DNA of 64,000 bases from NCBI GenBank assembly GCA_031216445.1, contig CM062206.1, forward strand, positions 26,466,001 to 26,530,000. Reading direction: 5' to 3'. How positions within the stretch are numbered: the first letter of the stretch is position 1; every line of letters begins with the position of its first letter. The notes under the pieces were generated by a model. The model did no database searches. It worked only from the letters and a program-made list of their open reading frames with translations, and was not told the origin of the DNA. The position numbers and the translations under genes were made by a program. Source of the stretch: Lateolabrax maculatus. Taxonomy: Eukaryota > Chordata > Actinopteri > Acropomatiformes > Lateolabracidae. Positions 1 to 13,132 of the stretch are shown piece by piece.

Positions 1-985
1 CATCTAATTATGCCTTTCTTACACTGCTGCATTGTGTGCTATCAAAATAGCAAATAAATTGGCAGAGCATTTCTTCCTTCAATGGATTCATGAATAAAAC
101 ATCAACGATTTTAATGCAAGCAATAATCAAAAATTTGATCCATATGAGAAAAAAATTTCATCCTACTTTGTGTATCTACATGGAGTAATGAGAAAAGCAA
201 AAAATATACCCTTATGATTTAATATAATAGACTTAGTAGTTGGAGTTATTTTAGGCAGCTAAACTCACAATACAAAATTTCACCACTGACAAGAGACACT
301 TAGAAGAGCAGCTTAAAATTATGTTGACCACAACAGTGAATTTAGGGGCTAAAGCTTTGTAGATAGTACATACATTTGGCAATTTAGCTATTTTGTCTAC
401 CTAAACAAGACCTCGGACCTTTTCAGAACCCAGCTGGATTATCATGACATTCCTTTGATCCAGACCTAAGTAGTAAAACCTTGAAAGCCTCTAATCTGTG
501 CTTGTTGTGGAATCTCAAAAATAAAGAAGTGTGTCTCCTACATTGTGTTTAGTTTCCTTTGGTGACTTTGGTGACCTAACCCTAACCCTTATTTAACCAT
601 TTCCACCTCCATGAGCATAAAAAATAACAACTAGCATAGATTATATGTTTTATTATTAGTAGTATTATATTACAATACTCAAGTACAACTACAGTGTGCA
701 TTTTGACTTCTGGGGAATCTTACTTGAAGGACTGCTAGTCAGTATACTAGTCTGTCTGCTGTATTATAACATATAACATTTTTGTCTTAATTGTCTTAAT
801 AATCTAGTGTAGTAAACTGGCTTTGGTTTATTGGATTTAACCATTGGTATTAGTAAATCGTGCTGTGTCAGGTAATTATCATTTAAACTATTCTTATATT
901 CTACTATATTCTGTTATGAAGTTGGGTTGTGAAAGCTATAGGGTTACTTGCTCAAAGCGTTTTGGTGAACTAATCTTAAAACTAG
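1..985. other. AT-rich non-coding stretch
   Basis: I see no exon-like frame, RNA gene or recognisable transposon here. A very short run of CCCTAA-like units lies near 575-590 but is too short to be called telomeric. Confidence 0.4.
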
Positions 986-1252
986 TTAAGTCAAGTCAAT
1001 TTTATTTGTATAGCTCCAAAACGTAACAAAAGTTATCTCAAGATGCTTTTCACATAAAGTAGGTCTAGACCATACTCTTTAAAATATTATTTACAGAGAC
1101 CCACCATGAGCAACCACTTGGCAACAGTGGCGAGGAAAAACTCCCTTTTAACAGGTAGAAACCTCGAGCAGAACCAGGCTCTGGGTGGGCGGCCATCTGC
1201 ATCGACCGAGTTAGGTTGAAAGGGGAGGAGAGGAGAGAGACCAGGAGGAGAG
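986..1252 (-). mobile_element. 5'-truncated L2-type LINE, 3' tail only
   Basis: The stretch opens with AAGTCAAGTCAATTTTATTT, the reverse complement of the LINE 3' terminus. It continues through the same tail sequence seen at 17635, 46728 and 58597: the tract containing GGTCTAGACC, then the block around the CATGAGCA motif. Homology stops after the GGAGGAGAG motif, so this is a short 5'-truncated insertion without coding sequence. Confidence 0.8.
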
Positions 1253-2520
1253 TCACTAGTGTAGGGTTAGGAGTCCTTATATATTTACTAATTAGAGTTC
1301 CTAAATAAATGTGATATAATATCATCTATATTATTCTGTAATGGAAGCGACAGGGCATGTGGTTTATTATTAAAACATTCCCATTTGGTTGAGCCTCCCC
1401 TGGTTGCCGCGGTAACCACACAGCAACCTTCAACCTTATAGAATCCAACATGTTGTTCTCTTTTCTGCCACCAGAAGTCCCTCATCACCATTCTATTTGG
1501 GTGCAGTCAGGAGTCCCAAAGCAGCTTCTGAATTGTTTTACTGTATTTCATATCATACTATGGTCTGCACTGGATATGTAATCATTAATTGTTACACACA
1601 GGGCTTATAGATCTTTGACTAAGTAGTCAAAGATCTATAAGAACATGGTTAACACAGATCCATAAGCCATGGAAATATGCAACATAATGGAAAGTAAAGA
1701 AAACAACGTCTCTGTGAAAACTAATTTCAAATGTTGATGTATCAAACAGCTGCTGTCATTAACCTATATTTATGTTGACTTTGTTAGACGATGTCATGGT
1801 CATAAAACATAGATTTAATCAGCAGCCAGCATCCTACAATGACTGCCGGTTAACAGATAGTATTTATGAGCCATTCCGAAATCTGTTTGTATCTATTCCG
1901 TTCATGTAATAAGATGAACTGTGTGGGGAATTTGGCTGCATTAAAATATAGTATATGTGATCACAGAGAACAGGAGTTAACAGAGGTTTTACAGGCAGTG
2001 TCTGCCCGACCTTGAAGGAAGACAACATTCTGTCATCTCTAACTTTCTGCGCAATCACTCATTTCAATATCTCCACAGCCAATCACTCAGCTATTGTCGT
2101 TAACCTGTATTTATTTTGATTTGACTACCACCATGGCACAGCAGCTTGGATGACATTTGAGCAGCAAATAGCACTACGCTATTTCTTCTGTGTTAGGTTG
2201 TTTGACAATAGAGCAGAAAAACATGTAAATGAGATCAATAATATTGTGAATTTTGCTGCCTTAAATACAGTAAAGATGAGAGTAGAGCAGGATCAGAGAG
2301 CAGGAGGGACAGGATCGAGGTTTAACAAGCGTTCATTAGAGTACCAGGCTCTGGTGCCTTTCCTAAACTTGACTTTTTGGAACTCTGAGTGTAAAAATAA
2401 AAATAAAAAATCATTATTGAAAAGATGGGTCTTGGTTTAGTTATTAATGGTAAACGTGATCTAATACTGTAGATTTCGTCCACTATTACCTACATTGAAC
2501 GCGCATTAGGAAGGCATCTT
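1253..2520. other. Non-coding stretch with a perfect hairpin
   Basis: No gene is supported. The one notable structure is a perfect 18-bp inverted repeat at 1604-1641. Short frames here lack recognisable domains and are not called. Confidence 0.35.
1604..1641. repeat. Perfect 18-bp inverted repeat with 2-nt loop
   Basis: The left arm CTTATAGATCTTTGACTA (1604-1621) is followed by AG, and the right arm at 1624-1641 is its exact reverse complement. It could form a hairpin or cruciform. No adjacent transposon end explains it. Confidence 0.85.
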
Positions 2521-3150
2521 TTCAATGTACAAGATTCATTTATTTGTCATTCAACAAAGGGTTGCACAAAAAATGCAAGTTCTTGTCCCATCATGCTCCA
2601 CATGAAAATATTTTTTTTACGCTGGAGTGCAGAGGATGAGTTAAGAAGTCTCAGCCTGAGGAAAGAAGCTGCTCTGTAGTCTGGTGGTATGATGGATATG
2701 ATGTATCTGGTGGATACTTCTGTATCCCTTGCCAGGCGGCAGCAGGGGGAACAGGCTGTTGCTGGGGTGGGTTTGATCTTTTAATATCCCTTGGGCTCTG
2801 AGCAGGCTTCTCACCTCACCAATATCACTGATACTCCAATACCAATGATGTTCTGGTCGGTTTTAATCATCTGCTGCAGAGCTTTCCTGTCCTGGACTGT
2901 GCACATTCTATGCCAATTTGTAATGTTTCCACCCAGAATGCTTTCTATTGCTCCTTCGTAAAAGTTCACAAGAACTGCGGACAGGAATTTTACTTTGTTA
3001 AGTTTTCTTACAGGTACTATAATTATGAATCCCGGGAAAATCCAAAGGATGTGATGTTTATGCACGTTCCTGAATGCTTTGCCTCTGTTCAGCTCCCCTG
3101 CTGTGCTTACAGTGTGCAACACTATCTAATGTTAGTTTAGAAATGTAGTT
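2521..3150 (-). mobile_element. Rex1/CR1-like LINE remnant, 3' part
   Basis: Read on the minus strand, 2811-3122 keeps a LINE-like C-terminal tract with the motifs FYEGAIESIL, NITNWH and CTVQDRKALQ, which I recognise from Rex1-type fish LINEs. It is followed by the non-coding 3' part, which contains the phrase equivalent to GAAAGAAGCTGCTCTGTAGT. The frame is short and isolated, so it is a dead fragment. It may belong with the minus-strand LINE piece at about 4928-5520, with the plus-strand L2 copy between them. That link is inferred. Confidence 0.6.
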
Positions 3151-3417
3151 TGCTTAGGTCAACAAACAGCGGGTGTAGATTCCAGATATTAAATAGGTGC
3201 ATGTAAAGTTTATTAAATCTCTTTCTCTACCTCAAGTAGATCTGGCAGACAGAGCACATATGGTACCTACACTGGCATTCACCATAAGAAACCACCATAA
3301 GAAAGAGTCCAACACATGCACAAGCAGAGCTCCAGCCGCCGCTCCGCTGTCCAAAAGAGCACTGAGCCCACCTCCAGCAGCCGGACCAGGAAGATAACAC
3401 CATATTGTTGCCTTACT

Positions 3418-4927
3418 TGGTTTCTGTCAGAGTGTAAACAAACCCACTCATTTTTTTAACCATACCCTCGATCTTGTTCTGTCATATGGAATCAAAATTG
3501 AAGATTTAAAAGTCTTCCCACAAAATCCTGTCTTATCAGACCATTATTTAATAACTTTTGAGTTTATATTACTGGACTATAGGCCATTAGGCAGACATTC
3601 CTTCAGTAGATGCCTGTCTGATAGTGCTGTAGCTAAATTTAAAGAAGCGATTCCATCGGCATTTAATTCAATGCCATGTCTCAATGTAACGGAGGACTCC
3701 TATGCTAACTTTAGTCCCTCCCAAACTGATCATCTGGTTGATAGTGCGGCAGGCTTGCTGCGAATGACTGTTGATTATATTGCCCTATCAAAAAGAAAAT
3801 AATAAAACAAAAGAGGTTAGCTCCATGGTATAACTCCTTAACCCGCAAATTAAAAGAAACATCGCAAAAATTAGAAAGGAAATGGCGTTCCACCAAACTG
3901 GAGGAAACTCATTTAGTTTGGCAAGATAGTCTTAGAACATACAGGAAGGCCCTCCGTAATGCCAGAGGAGCCTATTATTCCTCACTAATAGAGGAACATA
4001 GGAACAACCCTAGGTTTCTTTTCAGCACTGTAGCCAGGCTGACACAGAGTCAGAGCTCTGTTGAGCCATGTATTCCCAGAGCGCTCAGTAGTAATAACTT
4101 CATGAGCTTCTTTGATGATAAAATTCTAACTATTAAAGAAAAAATTCATCATCTTGTGCCCTCAGCCAGTTCAGATACATCTTCAAGTACAGGAACCTCA
4201 GGAACCTCAGAAGCAGCTGTAGAACCAGATTTATACTTAGACTGTTTTTCTCCAATTGACCTTTACCAACTAACTTCAATGATTTTTTCGTCTAAACCAA
4301 CAACCTGCCTCTTAGATCCCATCCCAACTAGGCTGCTTAGAGAAGTTTTACCCTTAGTTAGCACTTCTTTGCTAGACATGATCAATCTGTCTTTATTAAC
4401 AGGCTATGTACCACAGTCCTTCAAAGTAGCTGTAATTAAACCTCTTCTTAAAAAGCCTACGCTTGATCCAGGGGTTTTAGCTAATTATAGACCTATATCT
4501 AACCTTCCCTTTCTCTCCAGAATCCTTGAGAAAGTGGTCGTTAATCAGTTATGTGACTTTCTAAACAGCAATAGTTTATTTGAGGATTTTCAGTCAGGAT
4601 TTAGGGAATATCATACCACAGAGACTGCACAGGTGAAAGTGACAAACGACCTTTTGATTGCAAAGGATTTGTCTCTGTACTTGTTCTGTTAGATCTTTGT
4701 GCCGCTTTCGATACCATTGACCATTGTATCCTATTACAGAGACTGGAGCATTTGATTGGCGTCAAAGGACCCGCACTAAGCTGGTTTCAGTCGTATTTAT
4801 TAGATAGATTTCAATTTGTCCATGTAAATGATGAATCCTCCGTGCACACGGAAGTTAGTCATGGAGTTCCGCAAGGTTCGGTGCTCGGACCACTTTTATT
4901 TACCTTGTATATGCTTCCTTTAGGCAG
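3418..4927 (+). mobile_element. L2-type LINE, endonuclease end plus reverse transcriptase, 3'-broken
   Basis: This aligns by eye with the reverse complement of the copies at 46728-48893 and 58597-61880. It encodes the linker with the motif RNARGAYYSSL, then the RT N-terminal region (YRPISNLPFLS, FQSGFRE) in 4102-4692. A small deletion near 4662 (against the other copies) shifts the frame into a stop. The RT continues in another frame at 4752-4920 with GVPQGSVLGPLLF. Similarity ends abruptly at about 4927, before the YADD motif and 3' tail. It is non-functional. Confidence 0.85.
4102..4692 (+). pseudogene. L2 reverse-transcriptase fragment (frameshifted)
   Basis: This 196-codon frame covers the start of a LINE reverse transcriptase. 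It includes the segment PLLKKPTLDPGVLANYRPIS, typical of RT domain 1, and FQSGFRE of domain 2. It ends at a stop created by a deletion where other copies in the window encode ASDKGFVSVLVLLD. It belongs to the LINE at 3418-4927 and is not a host gene. Confidence 0.85.
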
Positions 4928-5520
4928 GTTTTGGTCCTGATGGACGCAGCTGTGGAGAGGTACAGACCCCTTCTGTAGTGGGGGGGGGGGTGAAGATGGT
5001 GGGCTGGAGCTGGTGGAGGGAGTCACGAGGGATGGTGTCAGGACTGTCCTATTGTCTTTCAAAACGATAGTAGAACTTGTTCAGGTTGTTGGCCAGGCGC
5101 AAGTGGTTAGCAAAGTGGGGGGCTCTTGTTTTGTAGTTGGTGGAGAGAGAATTGTTGGCTGAGAACTGGTGTTGGTGTTTCTCAGAGTACAAACGTTTAG
5201 CTCCTCTCACCTCCTTGCTAAACCTGTACTTAGCATCTTAAAAGCTGACTCTTTCTGCACTACTTAATTTCTGCCTGTATGCAGGAATCAGGTGGACCAT
5301 GACGTGGTCAGAGTTTCCCATTGCAGCTTGGGAGACTGTGTGGTAGGCCCTGCTGACTGTGGTGTAACAGTGATCCAAAGTATTGTCCTCTCTGGTGGGG
5401 CACTTAATAAACTGTCTGTATTTGGGGAGTTCATGTGTGACATTTCCTTTGTTAAAGTCACTGGGGACAATAACTAAGGAATTTGTCCACTCCTCGCACA
5501 GTATCTGGTCGGTGAGCGTT
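4928..5520 (-). mobile_element. Rex-like LINE fragment, endonuclease/linker region
   Basis: The minus strand at 5288-5470 carries a decayed LINE linker with the motifs NTLDH-like 'RTILWITVTPQ' and an SDHVMVH-like end in a neighbouring frame. This is the usual end of the endonuclease domain of fish Rex-type LINEs. It borders the broken 3' end of the plus-strand L2 copy. A G-run lies at 4980-4990. Assignment to a LINE is fairly secure; the clade is not. Confidence 0.45.
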
Positions 5521-6300
5521 TAGGGGTCAATTCACAACAATTCATATTATGTTTTATGCAAAAGCAATTAAATTGTTAATGTACATTTATTGCATACAAC
5601 CAAGACTTAAAGGTATAATTTTAAACTTTATTAAAACATTGAATTGTGTGAAGGACAGCTTTACTGATAGCTGCAGAGATTAGTAACAAACCCCTTTGCT
5701 GCAGCTTGTGAGTTCACATAGATTGTTAGTTTCTCATTTCTACATCTGTCATTGCACACTATTTATAAAAGAAAAAAAGTGTATGTATACACACACATAC
5801 TGTACATACTGTATATATAATGAAGCACCTACATCTTGGTAACATGGTGATATAGAGAACACTATTGACTTTACATCCATCTCTCCATCTAATCGCTTTA
5901 TTAATCTATGAACTACTCTATGTTTCTGTGTACTTGCGTGTTCTTCTTTGTTTTCTGTCACTATGTGTTTTATGTATTTCTCAGTTTGTGTGCTTCTACA
6001 GCATCTGTGACTCACAGACAAACAAGACAGCGGGTGGTGTGTGATGTAATATGGGGCACATATAAGTCTGCTGTCTGCTGGATCTACCTGAGGAGGAAGC
6101 AAAACTGGGAAACAGGAGACAAATCACTGGCAAACAGGACCCCTATTGGGCTTAGAGATGTCTAAATATGCATACTGAAACTTTTCTCTGGGCTTTAAAG
6201 AGTGCAGAAGTTGAGGCATTTTCTTCATGGTATTTCTCTAAGATACTGAAGCTATAAAGATTTTATGACCATTTTTGTTCATACTAAGAGAGCATTTAAT
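5521..6300. other. Upstream flank of the fgf6-like gene
   Basis: This is AT-rich sequence with a short AC/AT-rich microsatellite around 5782-5820. No conserved exon was recognised. Confidence 0.35.
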
Positions 6301-6306
6301 TGGGCT

Positions 6307-6314
6307 TATAAAAA
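6307..6314 (+). promoter_or_regulatory. Candidate TATA box of the fgf6-like gene
   Basis: TATAAAAA lies about 48 bases before the ATG at 6362. If used, transcription would start near 6340, leaving a very short 5' leader. This rests on position and motif only. Confidence 0.35.
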
Positions 6315-6361
6315 CACAGTAGTTGTGTGTCTATATAATTCCCAGGATTGGTGAGTAAAGG

Positions 6362-6653
6362 ATGTCATCGTCAAGGTCCAAGCTCCCTCTTCTTTTGTAT
6401 GGGATCCTCCTGTGCAGCTCCTTTGCTCATCTTCAGGTCATCAACAGTAAGAGACAAACCATACGTAGTGCCGGGTCATTGGTTTGGGCTACCGGCAGCT
6501 CCTGGGACAAGAGGGAGGTGACAGCTAGAGATGGAGAATACCTGCTGGGGATAAAGAGACTAAGAAGGCTTTACTGTAATGTGGGCATCGGCTTCCACAT
6601 TCAGGTCTTACCAAATGGGAAGATCAAAGGCGTGCATAATGAAAACAGATACA
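6362..6653 (+). CDS. fgf6: fgf6-like exon 1
   Basis: This exon encodes the start codon, the signal peptide and the first beta strands (EYLLGIKRLRRLYCNVGIGF). It ends one base into a serine codon at the donor GTAAGT. Confidence 0.88.
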
Positions 6654-9600
6654 GTAAGTATTTTGTCATTCCCTGTTGAAATCCATAGCAAGTAACAGTG
6701 GCACTAGTGTGAACATTTAATCTTTGCCATTTTTATGTTATTAAAAAAGCAAATATCAAGACTTAAATAACTAAAGATAATTTTTTGGACTATTTATTAT
6801 TATTATTCATCATAACTTTTAGCAATGATTTAAACACAGAGAATCAGTCAACAGTGATCACTGCGCAGTGCTTGTCGGTTAGATTTCTGTATGACTTTTG
6901 TATGAATTTCTGTATGATCCCACCTTGCTGTTTATACTGATAACTTTGTGAGATCAAGGCAGCTGTAATTATTGAACCCAGGTATCACAGTGGCTATCCA
7001 CTAACTGCAGGATCCTACCTGGGCATGAAGGGAAACAAATGGCTTTCTACTGATCTGATAGCTCATTAGGTCAGATGTGTGACCAGAAACATTACGTTTA
7101 ATAGAAAATCATGTTTTTCTAATTGTAAAAATTTTGATTTGATTAGTTTTGTTGATTTGATTCTTGTTTTGTATTGTGAAGGTTTACTGTGTTGCTTAAT
7201 GACAATTTTTAGGAATCAAACAGGGTGATTGGGTGGTTGGTAGTCAGCCTGCTGTAGGCAAACCATTATGATTGCTACATGAACTTCTATCTAAAGATTT
7301 GTTAGTAATATAAAGGTTCAAATGTAGATCCTGCCATGATAATCAGAGATAAACCCCCCTTAACTGGCAGTATGACATTTGTTTTTGGATCTGTTGTCTG
7401 TTATACTTGTATGTATCCGTCTCATATCTAGTAGGTTAACAGTATTAGAAATATTGATTCTTTATTTTTCTTTTCCACTACAATATTATGATATTAAAAT
7501 ATTACACTCATATTTAATAATACATTTTGATGGCCTATGTCTTAAGGTGGCCTGGAAGCTTGCAATCCTTACAAACGTAAAAGCCTAGACTCTTACAGCC
7601 TCTATTTTTTAAAGAATCAGTGGTAGAGTGGAAGTGAACACATTTACACTGAAAGTGAAAGCAGAGATGTTTGTGTTGTTCACAGTTGGCACTCACCCCT
7701 TTCAACAGATGAATGTAGTCTGTGTGAAGGTAGAAATTATTCCTAAACGCTAGTCAGAAATGGATATGACACAAAGTTTGGGGAAAATAACATGGACATA
7801 CTGCTTCTTCTGACTGCCACAGTCTGGATATGAAAGTGCTGTGTCGAGTAGCTTAAACCCAGCAAGAATACTTGCTTACTTGTGATTTACAGGTTTTTAC
7901 AATTCAAGTCACATTTCTCTGAGTACACTAATGCAACCTTTCTTTGGCCACTTTTGCTTAGGTTAATTCCAAGAACTCAAAATCAATCGTAAAGTAAAGG
8001 TAATTCCAGTAATGCAATGCAAAACTATACATATTCACTATATGTACTTGTATAGGGGAGCTACATATAGAACTAAACCAGTGCTTGTCAAACCCTGTCT
8101 TCTGCATTTCTCATCCACATCACACCTTCAGTTCTCTCTTGCATTACACCTGGGAAATGATCTTTCTGATGCCTGATCCATCCCTACAATCTTCTGCAGA
8201 TACATGTCTACACATCGAACATTCACTGTGTCCAAAAGGGACATCTGATCATGTGGACGGTGGTCAGAAACTGTCCACCTCCATGAGGAAAAGAATTCCT
8301 CTATGGGGTTGAGGAATGGAGAGTAAGGTGGAAGGAAAAGTTCTAAGCTGTAAACGTCTCTGTGACTGGAAGAGAATGGAGAAACTGTGAACTCAGGGCT
8401 TCAGGAGCTTTGCAAACACAATGGATGAGTAACAAACAACATTTCTGGCATCTTGAGTATAGTTTGTGATGTTAATTCTGAAAGAATTCGAGTCAGCAGT
8501 TTGAGTCAAGCACAGAGGCTAGAAATGTGTAGCTTGGAAAATAGCAAAATGGGGCTCTGAATATGATGTATTTACTGTTTTTCAAACCACAGATGGGACA
8601 AGATTTAGCTAGTATGCTAACAGGTTAGCATATGTTCCACTACAGAATAAACAGTGGTAGATTGTCCGCTCCGTAGCCCTGCGGCAGTGAGCCTGCTGCG
8701 GGGTAAAAGAGCGGAGTGCTCGACCCCGGCCAAGTAATAGATGTGGAGTGCAAAGAGTCAGTGTGGTACATCTGATGAAAATGGAAACTTATCAGTTCTG
8801 TGAGTCTGGCAAGTGACAGATGTCCAAATCACCTTCTAAAAACGTTTTTAAAGTGGATTGACTTTTAGTGTAAATGTGTTCAGTTCAACTTGGATGATGA
8901 AGCATTATTAATGTCCCCTTTTCTTTTTTGTTATATTCTATCTGCTGCTGATCATTTTCATGTTTCATCCCAGGCCTTCTAGAGATTTCCCCAGTGGAGA
9001 GAGGAGTGGTGACTCTGTTTGGGGTGAGAAGTGGTCTCTTCATTGCCATGAGCGACAAAGGGAAACTCTATGGCTCGGTAAGAACTGATTGGGACTTGTT
9101 AATTTGATAATAAGATGTATGAACTGAACTAAAATTTTCAAACAGGCATTTTTGCATTTAACAACATGTATTATTTATAATATTGATACTGATCTAAGAT
9201 CAAACTGCATCATCTCCATGCTGGAATGTGTTAGGTGAGGGTCACTGATTTCTTTCACATTTTAGTACTGGAGCACAGGTGGACTTTGCATAGAGCCACT
9301 CCATATCTTTATGCTGTAAACTGCTGTTGGTATTATAACTTTGCTGAGGTCTGAAATAAATTCACCCACCTAGGAAATGCTGTGAAACTGGCTTGACCCC
9401 AGGAGGCATTATATTGCTGATTGCTGCAATCGTCATAGGGTCTGCTTTGAGTCCCTTTTCAGCAAACAAATAGCAAAAATAGCTCAACTCCCCAAGCCTG
9501 AACCTACAACAACTGGCTGAACCTGAGGGCTCCATGTAACTGGTGGTACTATAAGTAGAGTGATAAAGGGATTATGTTGACAGGAGAAAACTTAATACCT

Positions 9601-12600
9601 GTAGGTACTGCACAGAAATTAAATAATAATGCCTACAAATGTAAATGAAGCATCTTAATTAAACATTCTACATCCAAACAGTGCATTACAGGCACATCAG
9701 AAAATCAGCCCGTACTGATCTATAAATTAATATGAGTGACAGTATCTGTTGTCCATGGCTGCTTTATGTGGCTATGTATGAAAACATCCTTCAGTCGTTC
9801 AAATCCCTGCAGCCATCTGGAGGCAGCAGGACACATATGTTGATAAATCTGCAGCTAAGGAGCAGCTGTTCACTGTGTTTATCTTGATTAAATCTCTTCA
9901 AGTTTAGAAATCTTCACAAACCAAGTTTACTCTAATGTAACCAAATGTGTTGCATATTTTTTTACAGGGATCCTCTAGATCTGCCTCTTAGGTATGCCAA
10001 AAGTTCAAAAAGTTTATATCTCATTCAAAATATTTGTTTCTGATCTAAATTATCTACATTTGTAGGTGGATTTGTGCAAATTGAGTCATATATCTGATGA
10101 TGTCACAGGTATTGTAACACAAGTCCCCTGCAGCTTGTTTTCAGTAGGCCAATTTTTATTTTGGAATTCATTTATCTTAAACTTGCAGCCAAAAAATTAT
10201 GTGTCTGCTACATGAAATATCTTCAAACTTCAAACCAGAGGCCTGTACTACGAAGCAGGAGTTGGGCTGAGCGAGGTAACTTCAGGTTTAACTCTGGGTT
10301 TTCAGTCTTACAACGGTGGTTCACTTCTTACCAGGGTACACCGCCATGGTAACTTATGCTGCACAGCTAAACTGCTCCAGAGTAGGTTATGTTCGAGATA
10401 ACAGAAAAAAATAAAATCACCGCCCAATGACCAATCAATAGTCCCCTGTAGCTTGGTGCACGTGCACGAGGGATTATCAGGGGATCATAAGATATGAAAG
10501 TAAGCCATCTTACTGCTGTGAATGTGTTTTTTATATTTATTTTTTATTTGCTCAGTTTCACAGACCGGGTTGCAACTGAAAGTACAGGCTAAGGTTAAAA
10601 TTGCCATACAGCATAAGAATACATCTAAGCTACACATTAATTGAATGGAATACACGTAACCTAATTATAGTCGGATCTACTTGTGCCATAATGAAATGGC
10701 AATGATATTATCAGTTTGGCTTTTACACATTCACACAGTTGGTGATGTTTTGCCAGATGTCTTTCCTGCATTCAGCAACTGCGTGGCTTTCAGCATGCAT
10801 TATGTGTTTTACTTTTTTGTATTTCTTTAACATTATAGTTTGCTCTTTGTTTGAAAAATATGTCACTCTGCTGCCAGTAGACCTGTTTGTGATTGGTCAT
10901 GTGCTGTAAACACCCCCCTGTTTATGTGAAACCCTGGGTGGATTTACCGAGATCTTAATCACCTTCATGTGACAACTTAGCGCAATCATGTTTGTTAGGA
11001 TAAGTGAAGCCAGATAACCAAAAGCTAACGTGGGTAAGTTGAACCTGCTTTGTAGTACAGGCCTCTGACCAGATGCTTGAACAAGAGCAAGCATTTTTGG
11101 CATTTCTATGGACAGATAAACACACATTACATTATTACAGTGCAACTTATTTTATGGACTATTTAACTATCTGGCTAGTCTGGCACAGTAGACTAATTTG
11201 TAAATGTGTATTCATTTTCGATTTCTAAGAGCAGTCCAATGGTGCAGACGACCAATCAAAGCAACGAAACCTCCTGTCAGTGTGAAATGTCCTGTCAGAA
11301 ATTCGGCAAACATATATTTCACATCAACATAAAGTTTAAGTGCAGTTGTTTGTTCTTCTTTTAGAGAAAATTTACAGTCCAGTCCATTGAATCCGGCTAT
11401 GCAATGTTCCGCATCGGCCATTTTGGTTATTTACAAAAATGCCTCAGCAGCGTTCCTCTCTGTCAGTCATCCCATTAAACCCACCTCACACTAGATAAAT
11501 GCTCATGATTGGCTGTCACATACCAATACCAAGAAAATCTGTCTGAATGGGAGAGGGGCCAGACGTATCTGCCAGAGCAAATAAAACATGAGGTTGCAGA
11601 TTTGTCTGGTTCCCAGGCTATAATCTGGCACCAATCTGTTAATTTTCTTCAACCTGTTAATTTCCTTTTACTGGCATACATTTGATACATTTATATATAC
11701 GACTTGTAGCCTGGCATCGCCAGACTAATTTGCAAATGCATATTAGTCTGGAACCTCTCAGTTCATTTTTGATTTCCAAGGAGCGTTATCGATGGACGAG
11801 ACAACCAATCAGAGCGTCGAAACGCTGTTCCTGTCGTACGGTACTTCCTGTCAGAAGTTCGGCAAACACATATTTCTTATCAACATAAAGTTTAAGTGCA
11901 GTTGCTTGTTCTTCTTCTAGAGAAAATTCTCCATCCAGTCTGTTTAATACTGCCGCTGTAGACAGCCGGGGAACGGGAGCCGCCATATCGGATATTTATA
12001 AAGATACCTGAATGGCGCTCGTCTATTTCAGTCATTGTATTACTGTACTGTACAGCTCTCAATTAAAAACTGAGAATAGATTTTAACATTATTAATATCT
12101 AGATGAAGTAAATTAACTGATTTAATTCCATGTCACAGTTAATTGTAGGCCTTTTTCTTTTGGCCCTCGGTCATAGGTATGTTTTATTTGGTAGCAAATG
12201 CACCAAATATTGGATTGATAAGCTCTAATTAAAATAGATTCAGCTGTCTAAGGCTAACTCAGCCAACAGTTAGTCATCCAGTTGCTTAACTAACCGCAGT
12301 CCTGTCCCATGGGCGCTGGATGCGATGAGAACTGAAGGTGAATGGGGTGGAGGTTCGATTTTGCACCGAAATGACAGCTGACAGTATTTTTGTTTGACAG
12401 CAACGATGTGATTGGCTCACAGAGATCATCTGTTATGAGAATTGAGGCAAGATATTCATATCTGGTTAAATATTTAAATAAACACTTACACAGAACATAC
12501 ACTATACGGCCAAAAGTCAGTGGACACTCCTACTAATTAAGTTGAGGTATTTCAGCCACTTCTATTGCTAACAGGTGCATAAAATCATCACATTGCCATG

Positions 12601-13017
12601 AAACATTTTAAAATTTAGAAGGTGTCATGCTCAGTGACTTTAAATGCAGTACTGTCATAGGATGTCACCTTAGGAAGTCAGTTTGTGAAACTTTTTCCCT
12701 ACTAGATCTGCCCCTGGTCAACTCTAAGTGCTGTTATTGTGAAGTCCAACAAGCCCATATAGGTGTGATGGTCAAGTGTCTACTGACATTTGGCCATATA
12801 GTGTATATGTACAAATATTGGAAATTAAAATGTATATACACAAAAATATTTACATACAGTATAATGAAGACAAACATTCCTTCCTTCATTAGGTACACCT
12901 ATACAATAATAAACACTTTAATACTTGACGCTGACAATCAAAACTGAACATTATTGTAGTAAAGACAGAATTCATGGCTGAGTGGTTGGATTGTACTTTA
13001 TGGCATTACATTTATTG

Positions 13018-13088
<71 letters not shown>

Positions 13089-13101
13089 CATATATACATA
13101 T

Positions 13102-13132
<31 letters not shown>

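Noticed and set aside
570..590. CCCTAACCCT run as interstitial telomere
   Set aside because: Only two or three units; expected by chance.
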